Assembly (NCBI GenBank): GCA_024643945.1
Contig: JAHELX010000398.1
Span: 1-6,005 of the forward strand
Reading direction: 5' to 3'
DNA length: 6,005 nt
Source: Anaerolineales bacterium
GTDB taxonomy: Bacteria; Chloroflexota; Anaerolineae; 4572-78; NAK82
Positions 1 through 5,897 of this stretch are shown in pieces. The notes beneath the pieces are model-generated. The model was given only the letters and a program-made list of their open reading frames with translations, made no database searches and was not told where the DNA came from. Positions within the stretch are counted from its first letter, which is position 1. Every line of letters starts with the position of its first letter. The position numbers were made by a program, and so were the translations under genes.

Positions 1-349
1 GGATGAGATGGCTCAATTGTTCGGGATAGCGCAGCCCGTATTCCAGGGCGATGAAGCCTCCGTAGGAGTGGCCGATTATGGCTACCCGGTCAAAGCCCAG
101 GTGGGAACGGAGCGCATCCGCATCGGCGGCCAACTGGGCGTGCGTCATGGTCTCCTTCGATGCCCGCCCTGACCTTCCATTGCGCCGGTGGTCGTAGTAG
201 ATCAGGTGGAGCATATCGCCCAGGGGGTCCAGCCAGGGATGCAAGTAACTATGGTCGGCGCCTAGACCGCCATGCATTACCAGGCAAGGCAGCCCTTCGC
301 CCACACTGACATAGAACAGCTCGGTTCCGTTAATAGGTGCGGCTGACAC
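1..349 (-). CDS. alpha/beta hydrolase, N-terminal part (3' end beyond window)
   Basis: Reading the minus strand from a GTG at 349-347 gives 116 uninterrupted residues that run off the window. The start is set by an AGAGG ribosome-binding site (355-359) five bases upstream. The fold is the alpha/beta hydrolase superfamily, closest in feel to proline iminopeptidase-like members: an oxyanion-hole HGG at residues 26-28 (HGGLG rather than the usual HGGPG), a YDHRRNGRSGR segment at 52-62 matching the conserved YDxRGxGxS strand, and the nucleophile elbow GHSYGG at 93-98 with Ser95 as the predicted nucleophile. The catalytic Asp and His lie beyond the edge, so integrity cannot be judged. No signal peptide is seen, so it is probably cytoplasmic. 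It starts 2 nt after the stop of the small CxxC gene, and its ribosome-binding site lies inside that gene, which suggests translational coupling. Substrate unknown; esterase, lactonase or peptidase all remain possible. Confidence 0.9.
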   Translation of the reverse strand, partial: MSAAPINGTELFYVSVGEGLPCLVMHGGLGADHSYLHPWLDPLGDMLHLIYYDHRRNGRSGRASKETMTHAQLAADADALRSHLGFDRVAIIGHSYGGFIALEYGLRYPEQLSHLI

Positions 350-351
350 AA

Positions 352-573
352 TTACCTCTGCATATCTGAAGACATGGATGGCTGTATTTGCGCCAGAAAC
401 CAGCCTGGCGCGTGTGTTTTCAAGTTGCCTTCGCCATCCACCAACGGTTTCAATTGCTGGTGGTTGGCCGGAAAACCGCTGTAATGAATCATCTTGTGGC
501 TATGACCCTCAAGACGAACTTCCGCTGCAGTAAAGCAGGTAGGGCAAATGTAGAATCCGCGTTCTGTTTGCAT
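352..573 (-). CDS. small CxxC (zinc-ribbon-like) protein, 73 aa
   Basis: The ATG at 573-571 is preceded by a strong GGAAGGAG ribosome-binding site seven bases away, so I take 73 residues as the product; the longer open frame upstream would start before the predicted transcription start. I do not recognise the family. The N-terminus has a Cys10-Pro-Thr-Cys13 knuckle, followed by His24, His26 and His30, which could complete a zinc site; there is no second CxxC pair, so a classical four-cysteine ribbon is not formed by one chain. The rest is polar, with no membrane segment or signal peptide. It ends 2 nt before the GTG of the hydrolase and carries that gene's ribosome-binding site in its last codons, so the two are almost certainly co-transcribed. 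A metal-binding accessory or regulatory role is only an inference. The strong initiation site and tight spacing argue that it is a real gene. Confidence 0.75.
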   Translation of the reverse strand: MQTERGFYICPTCFTAAEVRLEGHSHKMIHYSGFPANHQQLKPLVDGEGNLKTHAPGWFLAQIQPSMSSDMQR

Positions 574-580
574 CTTGATT

Positions 581-613
581 CTCCTTCCAGGGGGACCAGG
601 AGATTGCCTCCTG
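581..613 (-). promoter_or_regulatory. alternative hairpins at the ribosome-binding site of the CxxC gene
   Basis: In the minus-strand transcript a CAGGAG (608-613) can pair perfectly with CTCCTG (597-602) across a 5-nt loop. The same CTCCT can instead pair with AGGAG (581-585), which is the ribosome-binding site of the CxxC gene. The two stems are mutually exclusive, the layout expected of a translational on/off switch. Purine-rich ribosome-binding sites find chance partners easily, so this is a candidate only. Confidence 0.35.
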
Positions 614-663
614 CGGTAACTATGACGTATTTGACCTTTTAAATCTATAATGATCTTATCACT

Positions 664-692
664 ATAATACACAGAAACCAAATGGTTGTCAT
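664..692 (-). promoter_or_regulatory. sigma70-type promoter for the CxxC-hydrolase operon
   Basis: On the minus strand ATGACA (687-692) and TATTAT (664-669) are separated by exactly 17 nt; each is close to the -35 and -10 consensus. Transcription would start near 657, leaving a leader of roughly 85 nt before the ATG at 573. The surrounding DNA (about 630-720) is markedly AT-richer than its neighbours, as expected for a promoter region. Confidence 0.55.
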
Positions 693-700
693 CAGGGAAA

Positions 701-733
701 ACCCTACAATTTTTTTCGAGTCGACCCTACAAT
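701..733. repeat. 10-bp direct repeat, 23-bp period
   Basis: ACCCTACAAT occurs at 701-710 and again at 724-733. The copies lie just upstream of the minus-strand promoter and could be paired protein-binding sites on about the same DNA face (two helical turns), or simply a small duplication. No third copy is seen. Confidence 0.5.
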
Positions 734-773
734 CGGGCGGTCACTTGGTGCAAAAACTGGGCCACATCCTCCG

Positions 774-807
774 GTTCGCGTTTCCCTTCGATTGATATGC
801 CCTGCAA
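774..807 (+). repeat. 34-bp direct repeat, copy 1
   Basis: Begins GTTCGCGTTTCCCTTCG and ends ATGCCCTGCAA. It matches copy 2 (895-928) at 32 of 34 positions, the two differences both being C/T transitions. This copy carries TTGATA where copy 2 has TTGACA, and no -10 box follows at the right distance, so it is not an active promoter by sequence. Confidence 0.85.
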
Positions 808-813
808 CGACAC

Positions 814-873
814 ACCCTCCCGCAGGTTTCGACTGAACGAGTTGCGATTTTTAGCAGCAACCTGCGGGAGGGT
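814..873. repeat. perfect 15-bp inverted repeat (large hairpin)
   Basis: ACCCTCCCGCAGGTT at 814-828 is the exact reverse complement of 859-873, with a 30-nt centre. The stem is GC-rich and would be very stable in RNA or single-stranded DNA. A smaller alternative stem, GTTGC (841-845) with GCAAC (857-861), lies partly inside it. There is no T-run directly after either arm, so it does not look like an ordinary intrinsic terminator. It sits between the two copies of the 34-bp direct repeat. Confidence 0.8.
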
Positions 874-894
874 TCGCCTCTAAATCCGAACGCA

Positions 895-928
895 GTTCGC
901 GTTTCCCTTTGATTGACATGCCCTGCAA
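895..928 (+). repeat. 34-bp direct repeat, copy 2
   Basis: Matches copy 1 (774-807) at 32 of 34 positions, 121 bp downstream. This copy contains the consensus -35 box TTGACA (913-918) of the promoter for the MetE-like gene; the -10 box lies just outside the repeat. The two copies plus the inverted repeat between them form one compact 155-bp unit (774-928). Confidence 0.85.
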
Positions 929-941
929 AGGGTGATATAAT
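913..941 (+). promoter_or_regulatory. full-consensus sigma70 promoter for the MetE-like gene
   Basis: TTGACA (913-918) and TATAAT (936-941) are both perfect and are separated by the optimal 17 nt. Transcription should start near 948, giving a leader of about 208 nt before the ATG at 1156. A promoter this close to consensus normally needs a repressor or a downstream control to be kept in check, and a palindrome covers its -10 box. Confidence 0.85.
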
Positions 942-948
942 CGCCCTT
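928..948. promoter_or_regulatory. palindrome over the -10 box, operator-like
   Basis: AAGGGTGAT (928-936) and ATCGCCCTT (940-948) form inverted half-sites around a 3-bp centre, complementary at 8 of 9 positions (the ninth is T against G). The palindrome exactly brackets the -10 box and ends at the expected transcription start, a typical repressor-site position. The regulator is unknown. It could also be a short hairpin at the transcript start. Confidence 0.55.
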
Positions 949-1116
949 AGACGATAAACTTACTCGACTTGGTCTCCGTTTCTCGTTTCGCTGCTTGCTG
1001 CCCATTCAGCCCGTGTCCGTGCGTAAACCCGCGTCTCAGTCAATCGCTTCACCTATCCGAAGGGTGTTATCAACCCTGTTGACAGGCATGCGGGCAACAT
1101 CGAGCAGGAGACAGAA

Positions 1117-1146
1117 ATGGAGCCCACATATACGTGTGATTTGTAG
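1117..1146 (+). CDS. candidate 9-aa leader peptide
   Basis: An ATG at 1117 preceded by AGGAG (1106-1110) at 6 nt opens a nine-codon frame reading MEPTYTCDL, closed by TAG at 1144-1146. The stop codon overlaps the AGGAGG ribosome-binding site of the MetE-like gene, so ribosomes finishing the leader would sit on the start region of the main gene. This suggests translational coupling or attenuation. It contains no run of Met or other regulatory codons, apart from one Cys. It may be a chance short frame. Confidence 0.35.
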   Translation: MEPTYTCDL

Positions 1147-1150
1147 GAGG
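1145..1150 (+). promoter_or_regulatory. ribosome-binding site of the MetE-like gene
   Basis: A perfect AGGAGG lies five bases before the ATG at 1156 and fixes that start. It shares two bases with the stop codon of the candidate leader peptide. Confidence 0.85.
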
Positions 1151-1155
1151 CTAAG

Positions 1156-2220
1156 ATGTCAATACCAACTGAACCAATTGGCAGTATTCCCAGACCAAAA
1201 AAGCTGATTGAGGCGATCCAGGCCTTGCAGGCCGGTCGCCTTTCGCAGCAGGAATTGGACGAGCTATATACTTCCGCCATCGTCGACACCATCGAACGGT
1301 TCGAAGCAACCGGGTCGCCGGTCATCACTGACGGCGAACAGAGCAAGCCCAGCTTTGCCACCTATCCTGTGCACGGACTGGAGAACATTGCACCGGATGG
1401 TGTCAAGATTCCTTTTGAAGACGGTCACGTGCGCCAGTTGCCCAGGCTGACCGGTGGACCTTTCCGTTACAAAACCCACGCTGATCAGTACCTGGAAGTG
1501 GCCAGGCGACATGCACGTGTTCCGGTTAAGCAGGCCGTCATCTCGGCGTCGGCCTTGAGCCTGCTGTATCCACAGAGTGGCATCGCGGGCTACCCGAGAG
1601 AAGCCTTTGTCGAAGACCTGCTGCGCGAGAATGAGGCCGACATTCGCCGCTGTCTGCAGAAGGGGGCGTATAACGTCCAGATCGACTTCACCGAGGGCAG
1701 GCTGGCGGTTAAACTGGATCCGAGCAAGCAACTTCTCAAGAGTTTTGTCGATCTCAACAATCGGGTGCTGGAGCGATTCTCGAGGCAGGAGCGCCAGCGA
1801 ATTGGGGTTCACACCTGCCCGGGCGGCGACCGGGACTCGACCCACAGCGCAGATGTAGACTACGCCGACCTTTTGCCGAGCCTGTTCGAACTCAAGGCTG
1901 GCAGCTTCTACATCCAGTTGGCCAGCGAGAAGGACCGCACCCGAGTGCTGAAGATCATCCGGGAATACGCCAGGCCCGACCAAAGGATCTTCGTGGGCGT
2001 GATTGATCCCATCAATCCGCGCGTGGAAACGCCCGAAGAGGTCAGGGATCGGGTCCTGGAAGCTGCCGAATATATCCCACTGGACCGATTGGGCACCACG
2101 GACGACTGCGGCTTCGCTCCCTTCAGCGACGACACATCAACCGCCCGCGAAACAGCCTTCGAGAAGATCCGCGCCCGGGTGGCTGGTACGGCGCTGGCTG
2201 CTGAAAAGTTGGGGCTGTAG
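1156..2220 (+). CDS. cobalamin-independent methionine synthase (MetE C-domain) family protein, 354 aa
   Basis: This is a single TIM-barrel protein matching the C-terminal catalytic half of MetE; full MetE is about 750 residues, so the N-terminal folate-binding half is absent, as in 'core-MetE' proteins. The family moves a methyl or other alkyl group to a zinc-bound thiol such as homocysteine. Visible family marks are ITDGEQSKPSF (57-67), the zinc motif His219-Thr-Cys221 in GVHTCPGGDRDS, and Cys318 in TTDDCGFAPF, which correspond to His641, Cys643 and Cys726 of E. coli MetE. The usual Glu ligand seems shifted or replaced: the aligned strand reads FYIQLASEKDR (251-261), giving Gln254 or Glu258. 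It is cytoplasmic, without signal peptide. It stands alone on the plus strand behind a consensus promoter and a long leader. Methionine synthesis from an unknown methyl donor is likely, but paralogues such as epoxyalkane:coenzyme M transferase share the zinc site, so the substrate is open. Confidence 0.9.
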   Translation: MSIPTEPIGSIPRPKKLIEAIQALQAGRLSQQELDELYTSAIVDTIERFEATGSPVITDGEQSKPSFATYPVHGLENIAPDGVKIPFEDGHVRQLPRLTGGPFRYKTHADQYLEVARRHARVPVKQAVISASALSLLYPQSGIAGYPREAFVEDLLRENEADIRRCLQKGAYNVQIDFTEGRLAVKLDPSKQLLKSFVDLNNRVLERFSRQERQRIGVHTCPGGDRDSTHSADVDYADLLPSLFELKAGSFYIQLASEKDRTRVLKIIREYARPDQRIFVGVIDPINPRVETPEEVRDRVLEAAEYIPLDRLGTTDDCGFAPFSDDTSTARETAFEKIRARVAGTALAAEKLGL

Positions 2221-2229
2221 GAGGATAGG

Positions 2230-2250
2230 CGGGAACCCGACATCGATGTC
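2230..2250 (+). terminator. weak tandem hairpins after the MetE-like gene
   Basis: Ten bases after the stop codon come CGGG-AA-CCCG (2230-2239) and a perfect 12-bp palindrome GACATCGATGTC (2239-2250), followed by TTCT. Position fits a 3' end of the transcript, but stems are short and there is no real T-run, so termination is uncertain. Confidence 0.25.
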
Positions 2251-2309
2251 TTCTCACCAATCCAAACCAACCTGGCGGTGTGTGGGCTTGAATCCGATCG
2301 ACTCCTAGA

Positions 2310-2327
2310 TTCTGGCCGCAGGCCGAA
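2310..2327. terminator. possible bidirectional terminator hairpin between convergent genes
   Basis: TTC-T-GGCC / GCA / GGCC-GAA forms a 7-bp stem with one bulged T and a 3-nt loop, lying in the gap between two convergent genes. No clear T-run follows on either strand. It is the best hairpin in the 173-bp gap, but the case rests mainly on position. Confidence 0.3.
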
Positions 2328-2393
2328 ACGATGTCTATATTTGTAGGGCGAAACCAAGAAGGGGGGGCTGATAGAATCGCATGTCGCAATTGC

Positions 2394-5393
2394 TTAGCTT
2401 CCATCAGCTATGCTGCTGTTCAGATCTTGTGGAGCTTGGGCTAGACCTTTCCCTACCACCCAGGCCGCGATCTGGGCACGGGATGAAAACCCCAGCTTGG
2501 ACAGGATGCGGCTGAGGTGCGCCTCGACGGTCTTCACGCTTATCACCAGCTCGTCGGCGATCTCTTGATTGGACTTCCCCTGGGCGACCACCGCCGCCAC
2601 CTGGCGCTCGCGCCGGGTTAGCCCGCCAAATTCCTGCCTGGCAGCCTGGCGCGGTGTGAGGGGGCGAAGTGGGGGGATCATGGCCCTGGCCTGATGCAGG
2701 AAATGATGGCGCAGGGCTTTGTCGGGGATGTTGTCGGCCAGTTGCTTGACCAACGCCCGCGCCGCTGAGAATTCTTCTTCGGCTTGCTTGGGGCGCGAGG
2801 TGGCTCGGTACAGATTCCCGAGCGATTGGTGCATGTGCCACAGCAGTGGCAGGGCATCCTGGACGCGTGCGATACGCTGCGCAGCTTGCAGCTCAGCTTC
2901 GGCCTCGTCGTACTGCCCCAGCGCTGTCAGCGCCTTTCCACGCAGGTATAACTGCTGCACATAGTGGCCTGCCACGAATGCAATCGAAGGCTCTGTCCCC
3001 CCAAACAACTTCATCTCGTCGTCAATCAACTGCAGAGCCAGTTCGGGCTTATGCTGGGCGAACGCCAGCTCCACCTGTGCCGTCCCTACATAATAACGTA
3101 CCGGTGCCGATTGTTCCAGGACATTGGGCTGGACAGCCTCATCGAGTAGCGCCTCTGCCTGTTCGAGTTTGCCTTGCAGAATACAAGCCGAGGCAAGTCG
3201 ACCGGTTGCGATAAGTACAAAGTGAGTGGAATCGATTTCATTCGCCAGCGCCAGGCCCTGCTCAAACTGTCCCTGTGCCTCGACCGGCGCGAGCAAGTCG
3301 AGATAAATGCTTCCCAACTTTATGTGTGCGCCGGCCATCCACTGACGATGCTCGATCTCCTCCGAGATCTCAAGACCGCGGGTGAGTGCCGTCATAGCCT
3401 GTCCGTAGCGGCCCCGAAATCTCAACGGGGTGACCAGGGTGCCCAGCGCGTAGGCTTCACCGGAGCGCCAACCAATCTCCCGGGCGAGTTGGACTGCCTC
3501 CTGGCCGTGTTCGACGCTCAATAGGACCTCCGCCAGGTTCGCCAGGCTGGAAGCCAACGCCTGCCGGTCATCCAATTCCCGTAAGATGGCAATCGCCTCT
3601 TCGTAGTAAGTAACCGCCTGCGTCATGTCACCGCATTGACTGGTTGACAGGGCCATCAAATCCAGTGTGGCTGCAGTGCCGTGACGGTCGTTCAACGCTT
3701 TGAAGATTTCCAGCGCCTCCTGGTGGTACTTCAACGCCTCAGACGGCTGCCCGGTGTTGAGATACCAGTTACCGACACGGTTGAGGCTGTATCCGAGGGT
3801 GGATGGATCGCCCATCTCCCGGGCTAACGCCAGGGCCTGCTGGCAGAAGTCGCCGGTGCGTGTGTAATCGCGCGAGGCCCACAACAGGCCCAGATCCAAC
3901 AAGGCTTGCCACTCTGCCCGGCTATGCTGGGCCGCCCGGGCCGCATGCAACGCCGCCTCGTAGTCGTCCCGCGCACCCTCGAAGTCTCCCAGGGTATCAA
4001 AGGCCTGCCCACGCATGCGGTAAAGTTCCGAAGATGGCGAACCAGACAACCGGCGGGTTGCGTCTATCGCCCGCGTAAAGTGTTCGAGCGCGGCGCGCGG
4101 CGCATACAGCGCCTGAGCCTTTTCCCCGGCGCGCTGCGCATAGACCAGTGCCTTCGGCCACATACCTGCCTCGTAATAATGATAGGCGAGTTCCTCCAGG
4201 TGGGCATCCAGCGAGCCGGCGTAGATATGCTCGATGGCTCCTGCGATTTGCCCGTGCAGCGCCTGGCGCTCGCGTGCCAGCAATGCGGCGCACAGCGCCT
4301 CCCAGGTGAGTGCATGGCGGAAAGCAAACTGCTCGGACGACTCCTCGACGATGAGCTGGGCGGCGATCAATTCCTTGATCAGCGCCAGCAGTTGTCCCTC
4401 AGTCTGGCCAGTTAATCCCTGCAAGACCGCGAAGTCGAAGCGCCGGCCGATGACCGCCGCCAGGTTGACGAACTCCCTGGCCGTCAGGCTCAGTCGCTCC
4501 ACGCGTTGATGGACAGCTCTCTGTAGACTCTGCGGGATATCGATCCTCTGCAGCGGCTTGCTATTCCACTTCCCGTCAGCGTAGTAGATATCACCGGCTG
4601 AGATCAGAGAGGTGAAGATCTCCTCGACAAAGAAAGGATTGCCTTCGGTTAACTTGTAGATCGCAGCCAGAAATTCCGCCGGTAAGGGCTGGCGCAGACC
4701 GAGGAGACCATGCAGCATGGCCTCTACCTCGCTGCGCGTCAAGGGGTTGAGCCGGATCTCTTCAGCGCTTTGCTCGCGATCCAGCCCGGCCAATAAGTGT
4801 GTAAGCTCCGCAGGGGTTTCGCCGCTGCGGTAGCTCAGCAGGAGCAGAATCGGATGAGGGGGGATGCGCCGCGCCAGGAAAAGCAAGAATTCGAGGCTGG
4901 CTTCATCGCCCCAATGCAAGTCTTCGACGATGATCAGGAGAGGCCGGGTATCGGTCCGGCCCAACAAGAATCCGGCCAGTGCCTCAAACAAACGTCGCTT
5001 TTCGGCCTCAGGTTCCAGGGCGGCTGCCGGCTGCAACTCTGAAACATCCAGGGCCAGTTCAGGCAACAATTTGACGAATTCGGGGGCCAGCGAGCCGAGC
5101 GTATCAAAGATTTCAGAGGCCGCACGCCGCGCAAAAAAGGTACGCAGCATGTCGATCAGCGGCGCATAGGGGAAGGACACGTCCTGCTCGAAGCAGTGGC
5201 CTTCCAGCACCAGGAAATTTCTGTCGGTCGTACGGTCCCGGATTTCGGACAGAAGGCGGCTTTTACCGATGCCCGCTTCACCGCGGACGACCACACATCG
5301 ACCTGCGCCACCCTGCACGGCGACCAGAGCGCGCTCGAGCTGTGCTAGTTCCTGGGTTCGCCCTATGAATACGGGCGTGAAAACCGACTTCAT
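2394..5393 (-). CDS. LAL-type (ATPase-TPR-LuxR) transcriptional regulator, 999 aa
   Basis: A large signal-transducing regulator of the LAL/MalT class (usually 900-1000 residues). The N-terminal FIGRTQEL (9-16) opens an AAA_16/STAND-type ATPase with Walker A GEAGIGKS (38-45) and Walker [14 protein letters not shown] (152-164). Residues about 400-880 are TPR-like helical pairs, with a clear 40-residue period between 530 and 760. The C-terminus is a LuxR helix-turn-helix (924-978: [15 protein letters not shown] then [20 protein letters not shown]). In this class a ligand or partner bound to the helical region drives ATP-dependent assembly and DNA binding; the inducer here is unknown. The ATG at 5393 has a modest AGGA (5400-5403) six bases upstream. 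It lies 43 nt after the 92-residue gene on the same strand and is probably co-transcribed with it from 5766-5794, so autoregulation through the palindrome there is plausible. No frameshift is seen; one TPR unit is seven residues short. Confidence 0.93.
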   Translation of the reverse strand: MKSVFTPVFIGRTQELAQLERALVAVQGGAGRCVVVRGEAGIGKSRLLSEIRDRTTDRNFLVLEGHCFEQDVSFPYAPLIDMLRTFFARRAASEIFDTLGSLAPEFVKLLPELALDVSELQPAAALEPEAEKRRLFEALAGFLLGRTDTRPLLIIVEDLHWGDEASLEFLLFLARRIPPHPILLLLSYRSGETPAELTHLLAGLDREQSAEEIRLNPLTRSEVEAMLHGLLGLRQPLPAEFLAAIYKLTEGNPFFVEEIFTSLISAGDIYYADGKWNSKPLQRIDIPQSLQRAVHQRVERLSLTAREFVNLAAVIGRRFDFAVLQGLTGQTEGQLLALIKELIAAQLIVEESSEQFAFRHALTWEALCAALLARERQALHGQIAGAIEHIYAGSLDAHLEELAYHYYEAGMWPKALVYAQRAGEKAQALYAPRAALEHFTRAIDATRRLSGSPSSELYRMRGQAFDTLGDFEGARDDYEAALHAARAAQHSRAEWQALLDLGLLWASRDYTRTGDFCQQALALAREMGDPSTLGYSLNRVGNWYLNTGQPSEALKYHQEALEIFKALNDRHGTAATLDLMALSTSQCGDMTQAVTYYEEAIAILRELDDRQALASSLANLAEVLLSVEHGQEAVQLAREIGWRSGEAYALGTLVTPLRFRGRYGQAMTALTRGLEISEEIEHRQWMAGAHIKLGSIYLDLLAPVEAQGQFEQGLALANEIDSTHFVLIATGRLASACILQGKLEQAEALLDEAVQPNVLEQSAPVRYYVGTAQVELAFAQHKPELALQLIDDEMKLFGGTEPSIAFVAGHYVQQLYLRGKALTALGQYDEAEAELQAAQRIARVQDALPLLWHMHQSLGNLYRATSRPKQAEEEFSAARALVKQLADNIPDKALRHHFLHQARAMIPPLRPLTPRQAARQEFGGLTRRERQVAAVVAQGKSNQEIADELVISVKTVEAHLSRILSKLGFSSRAQIAAWVVGKGLAQAPQDLNSSIADGS

Positions 5394-5436
5394 AGGTGAT
5401 CCTAAATGCTACGACCGTTGAGGCTGTTGGGCACTT

Positions 5437-5715
5437 TTAACCCTGGTGATGGCGTCGGAGTTCGTCGATGTCCTCCAGCGTGAACTTGTTGAGCGCCACG
5501 ATCCTGGCCTGAGGGCGGTACGCAGGAGGTACAACAAAGCGGGCCTCCTCCTTGTCGTCCGCCTCCAAGATGATCCATGCTTTGTGCTCCCCGTCGAGGC
5601 AGCCCCAGTCCGCATTGGACAGGAAATGGGAGCCGGTGTTGAGAAAGATTTCGACGGCGCGCGCACATGCCGCCACTTCATCTTCGTGCGGAACCTCAAT
5701 GAGAAATCTTGCCAT
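5437..5715 (-). CDS. conserved-looking hypothetical protein, 92 aa
   Basis: I take the ATG at 5715-5713, nine bases after GGAGG; an in-frame TTG three codons earlier abuts the ribosome-binding site and cannot be used. The product begins MARFLIEVPHEDEVAACARA. I recall similar uncharacterised small proteins from Chloroflexota and related environmental genomes, but cannot name a family. The pattern is strand (3-8), helix (11-27), strands (about 30-52), helix (54-60), strand (71-76), helix (79-90), which suggests a ferredoxin-like or dimeric alpha/beta-barrel fold. His10, Cys17, His30, Trp37, Cys39 and His44 are candidates for a ligand or metal site. No signal peptide or membrane segment is present. 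It precedes the large regulator by 43 nt and probably shares its transcript, so it may act as a small sensor or partner of the regulator; that is inference only. Confidence 0.85.
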   Translation of the reverse strand: MARFLIEVPHEDEVAACARAVEIFLNTGSHFLSNADWGCLDGEHKAWIILEADDKEEARFVVPPAYRPQARIVALNKFTLEDIDELRRHHQG

Positions 5716-5724
5716 GGTACCCAA

Positions 5725-5729
5725 CCTCC
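5725..5729 (-). promoter_or_regulatory. ribosome-binding site that decides the start of the 92-aa gene
   Basis: GGAGG on the minus strand, nine bases before ATG 5715. The competing upstream TTG (5724-5722) follows it with no spacer, so the ATG is preferred. Confidence 0.8.
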
Positions 5730-5765
5730 TTACTATGATCTGATTCCCTCGGAGTCGGTTCGTGA

Positions 5766-5794
5766 ATGGTACATGAATAGTCTTTGACTGTCAA
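5766..5794 (-). promoter_or_regulatory. promoter of the 92-aa gene / regulator operon
   Basis: On the minus strand a perfect TTGACA (5789-5794) is followed after exactly 17 nt by TACCAT (5766-5771), a weak -10 box matching 4 of 6 consensus bases. Start of transcription would be near 5759, about 45 nt before the ATG at 5715. The strong -35 and weak -10, with a palindrome on the -35, suggest a controlled promoter. Confidence 0.5.
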
Positions 5795-5796
5795 AG
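5782..5796. promoter_or_regulatory. perfect 7-1-7 inverted repeat over the -35 box (operator-like)
   Basis: CTTTGAC (5782-5788), a single central T, and GTCAAAG (5790-5796) form a perfect palindrome that contains the -35 box of the adjoining promoter. The size and place are typical of a dimeric regulator's site. The LuxR-type regulator of the operon is one candidate binder. Confidence 0.6.
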
Positions 5797-5844
5797 GCCA
5801 AGACTCGCACCCTGGCCAATCTCGCCCAACAGAGTCGCCCGGCC

Positions 5845-5858
5845 GGGACAGCCGTCCC
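5845..5858 (-). other. GC-rich hairpin downstream of the pentapeptide-repeat gene
   Basis: GGGAC (5845-5849) and GTCCC (5854-5858) form a 5-bp stem with a 4-nt loop, adjacent to a 10-bp palindrome CCCGGCCGGG (5838-5847). It lies 40 nt past the stop at 5898 and could end that transcript, but there is no T-run on the minus strand, so I leave the role open. Confidence 0.3.
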
Positions 5859-5897
5859 AAATCCCCCAGAAATTCGCGAGAAAAAATGACTACTTCC

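Larger units (their letters stand above)
948..1155 (+). other. long structured 5' leader of the MetE-like gene
   Basis: This untranslated stretch of about 208 nt contains a long-range stem, CCCGCGT (1028-1034) with ATGCGGG (1088-1094), one pair being G-U. The stem encloses two mutually exclusive small hairpins: AGGGT (1061-1065) with ACCCT (1073-1077), and TCAAC with GTTGA (about 1070-1082). GTCTCC (972-977) can also pair with GGAGAC (1107-1112), which covers the ribosome-binding site of a possible leader peptide. I do not recognise a SAM, cobalamin or other known riboswitch core. A cis-acting control RNA is an inference from the structure, the length and the strong promoter. Confidence 0.4.

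Noticed and set aside
352..681. 109-residue minus-strand frame starting at 681 as the full CxxC protein
   Set aside because: Its ATG would lie upstream of the predicted transcription start, between the -35 and -10 boxes, and has no ribosome-binding site; the ATG at 573 has a strong one. The extra N-terminal part is basic and without family signal.
694..716. AGGG-AAAA-CCCT followed by a run of seven T as a plus-strand terminator
   Set aside because: The stem has only four pairs, four other bases separate it from the T-run, and no plus-strand gene ends upstream of it.
686..883. 65-residue plus-strand frame
   Set aside because: No ribosome-binding site, no recognisable sequence, and it runs through the direct and inverted repeats; best explained as chance.
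774..928. CRISPR array
   Set aside because: Only two copies, 121 bp apart start to start, with an inverted repeat instead of a regular spacer.
1079..1108. Second plus-strand promoter at TTGACA 1079-1084
   Set aside because: No acceptable -10 box at 16-18 nt; the bases there read GAGCAG.
948..1155. SAM or cobalamin riboswitch upstream of the MetE-like gene
   Set aside because: I could not find the conserved core sequences of either class in the leader.
1264..1983. 239-residue minus-strand frame opposite the MetE-like gene
   Set aside because: It is a mirror of a well-supported coding gene on the plus strand and shows no protein family signal.
5437..5724. TTG start at 5724 for the small protein (95 residues)
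   Set aside because: The TTG directly abuts GGAGG with no spacer; the ATG at 5715 has a normal nine-base spacing.
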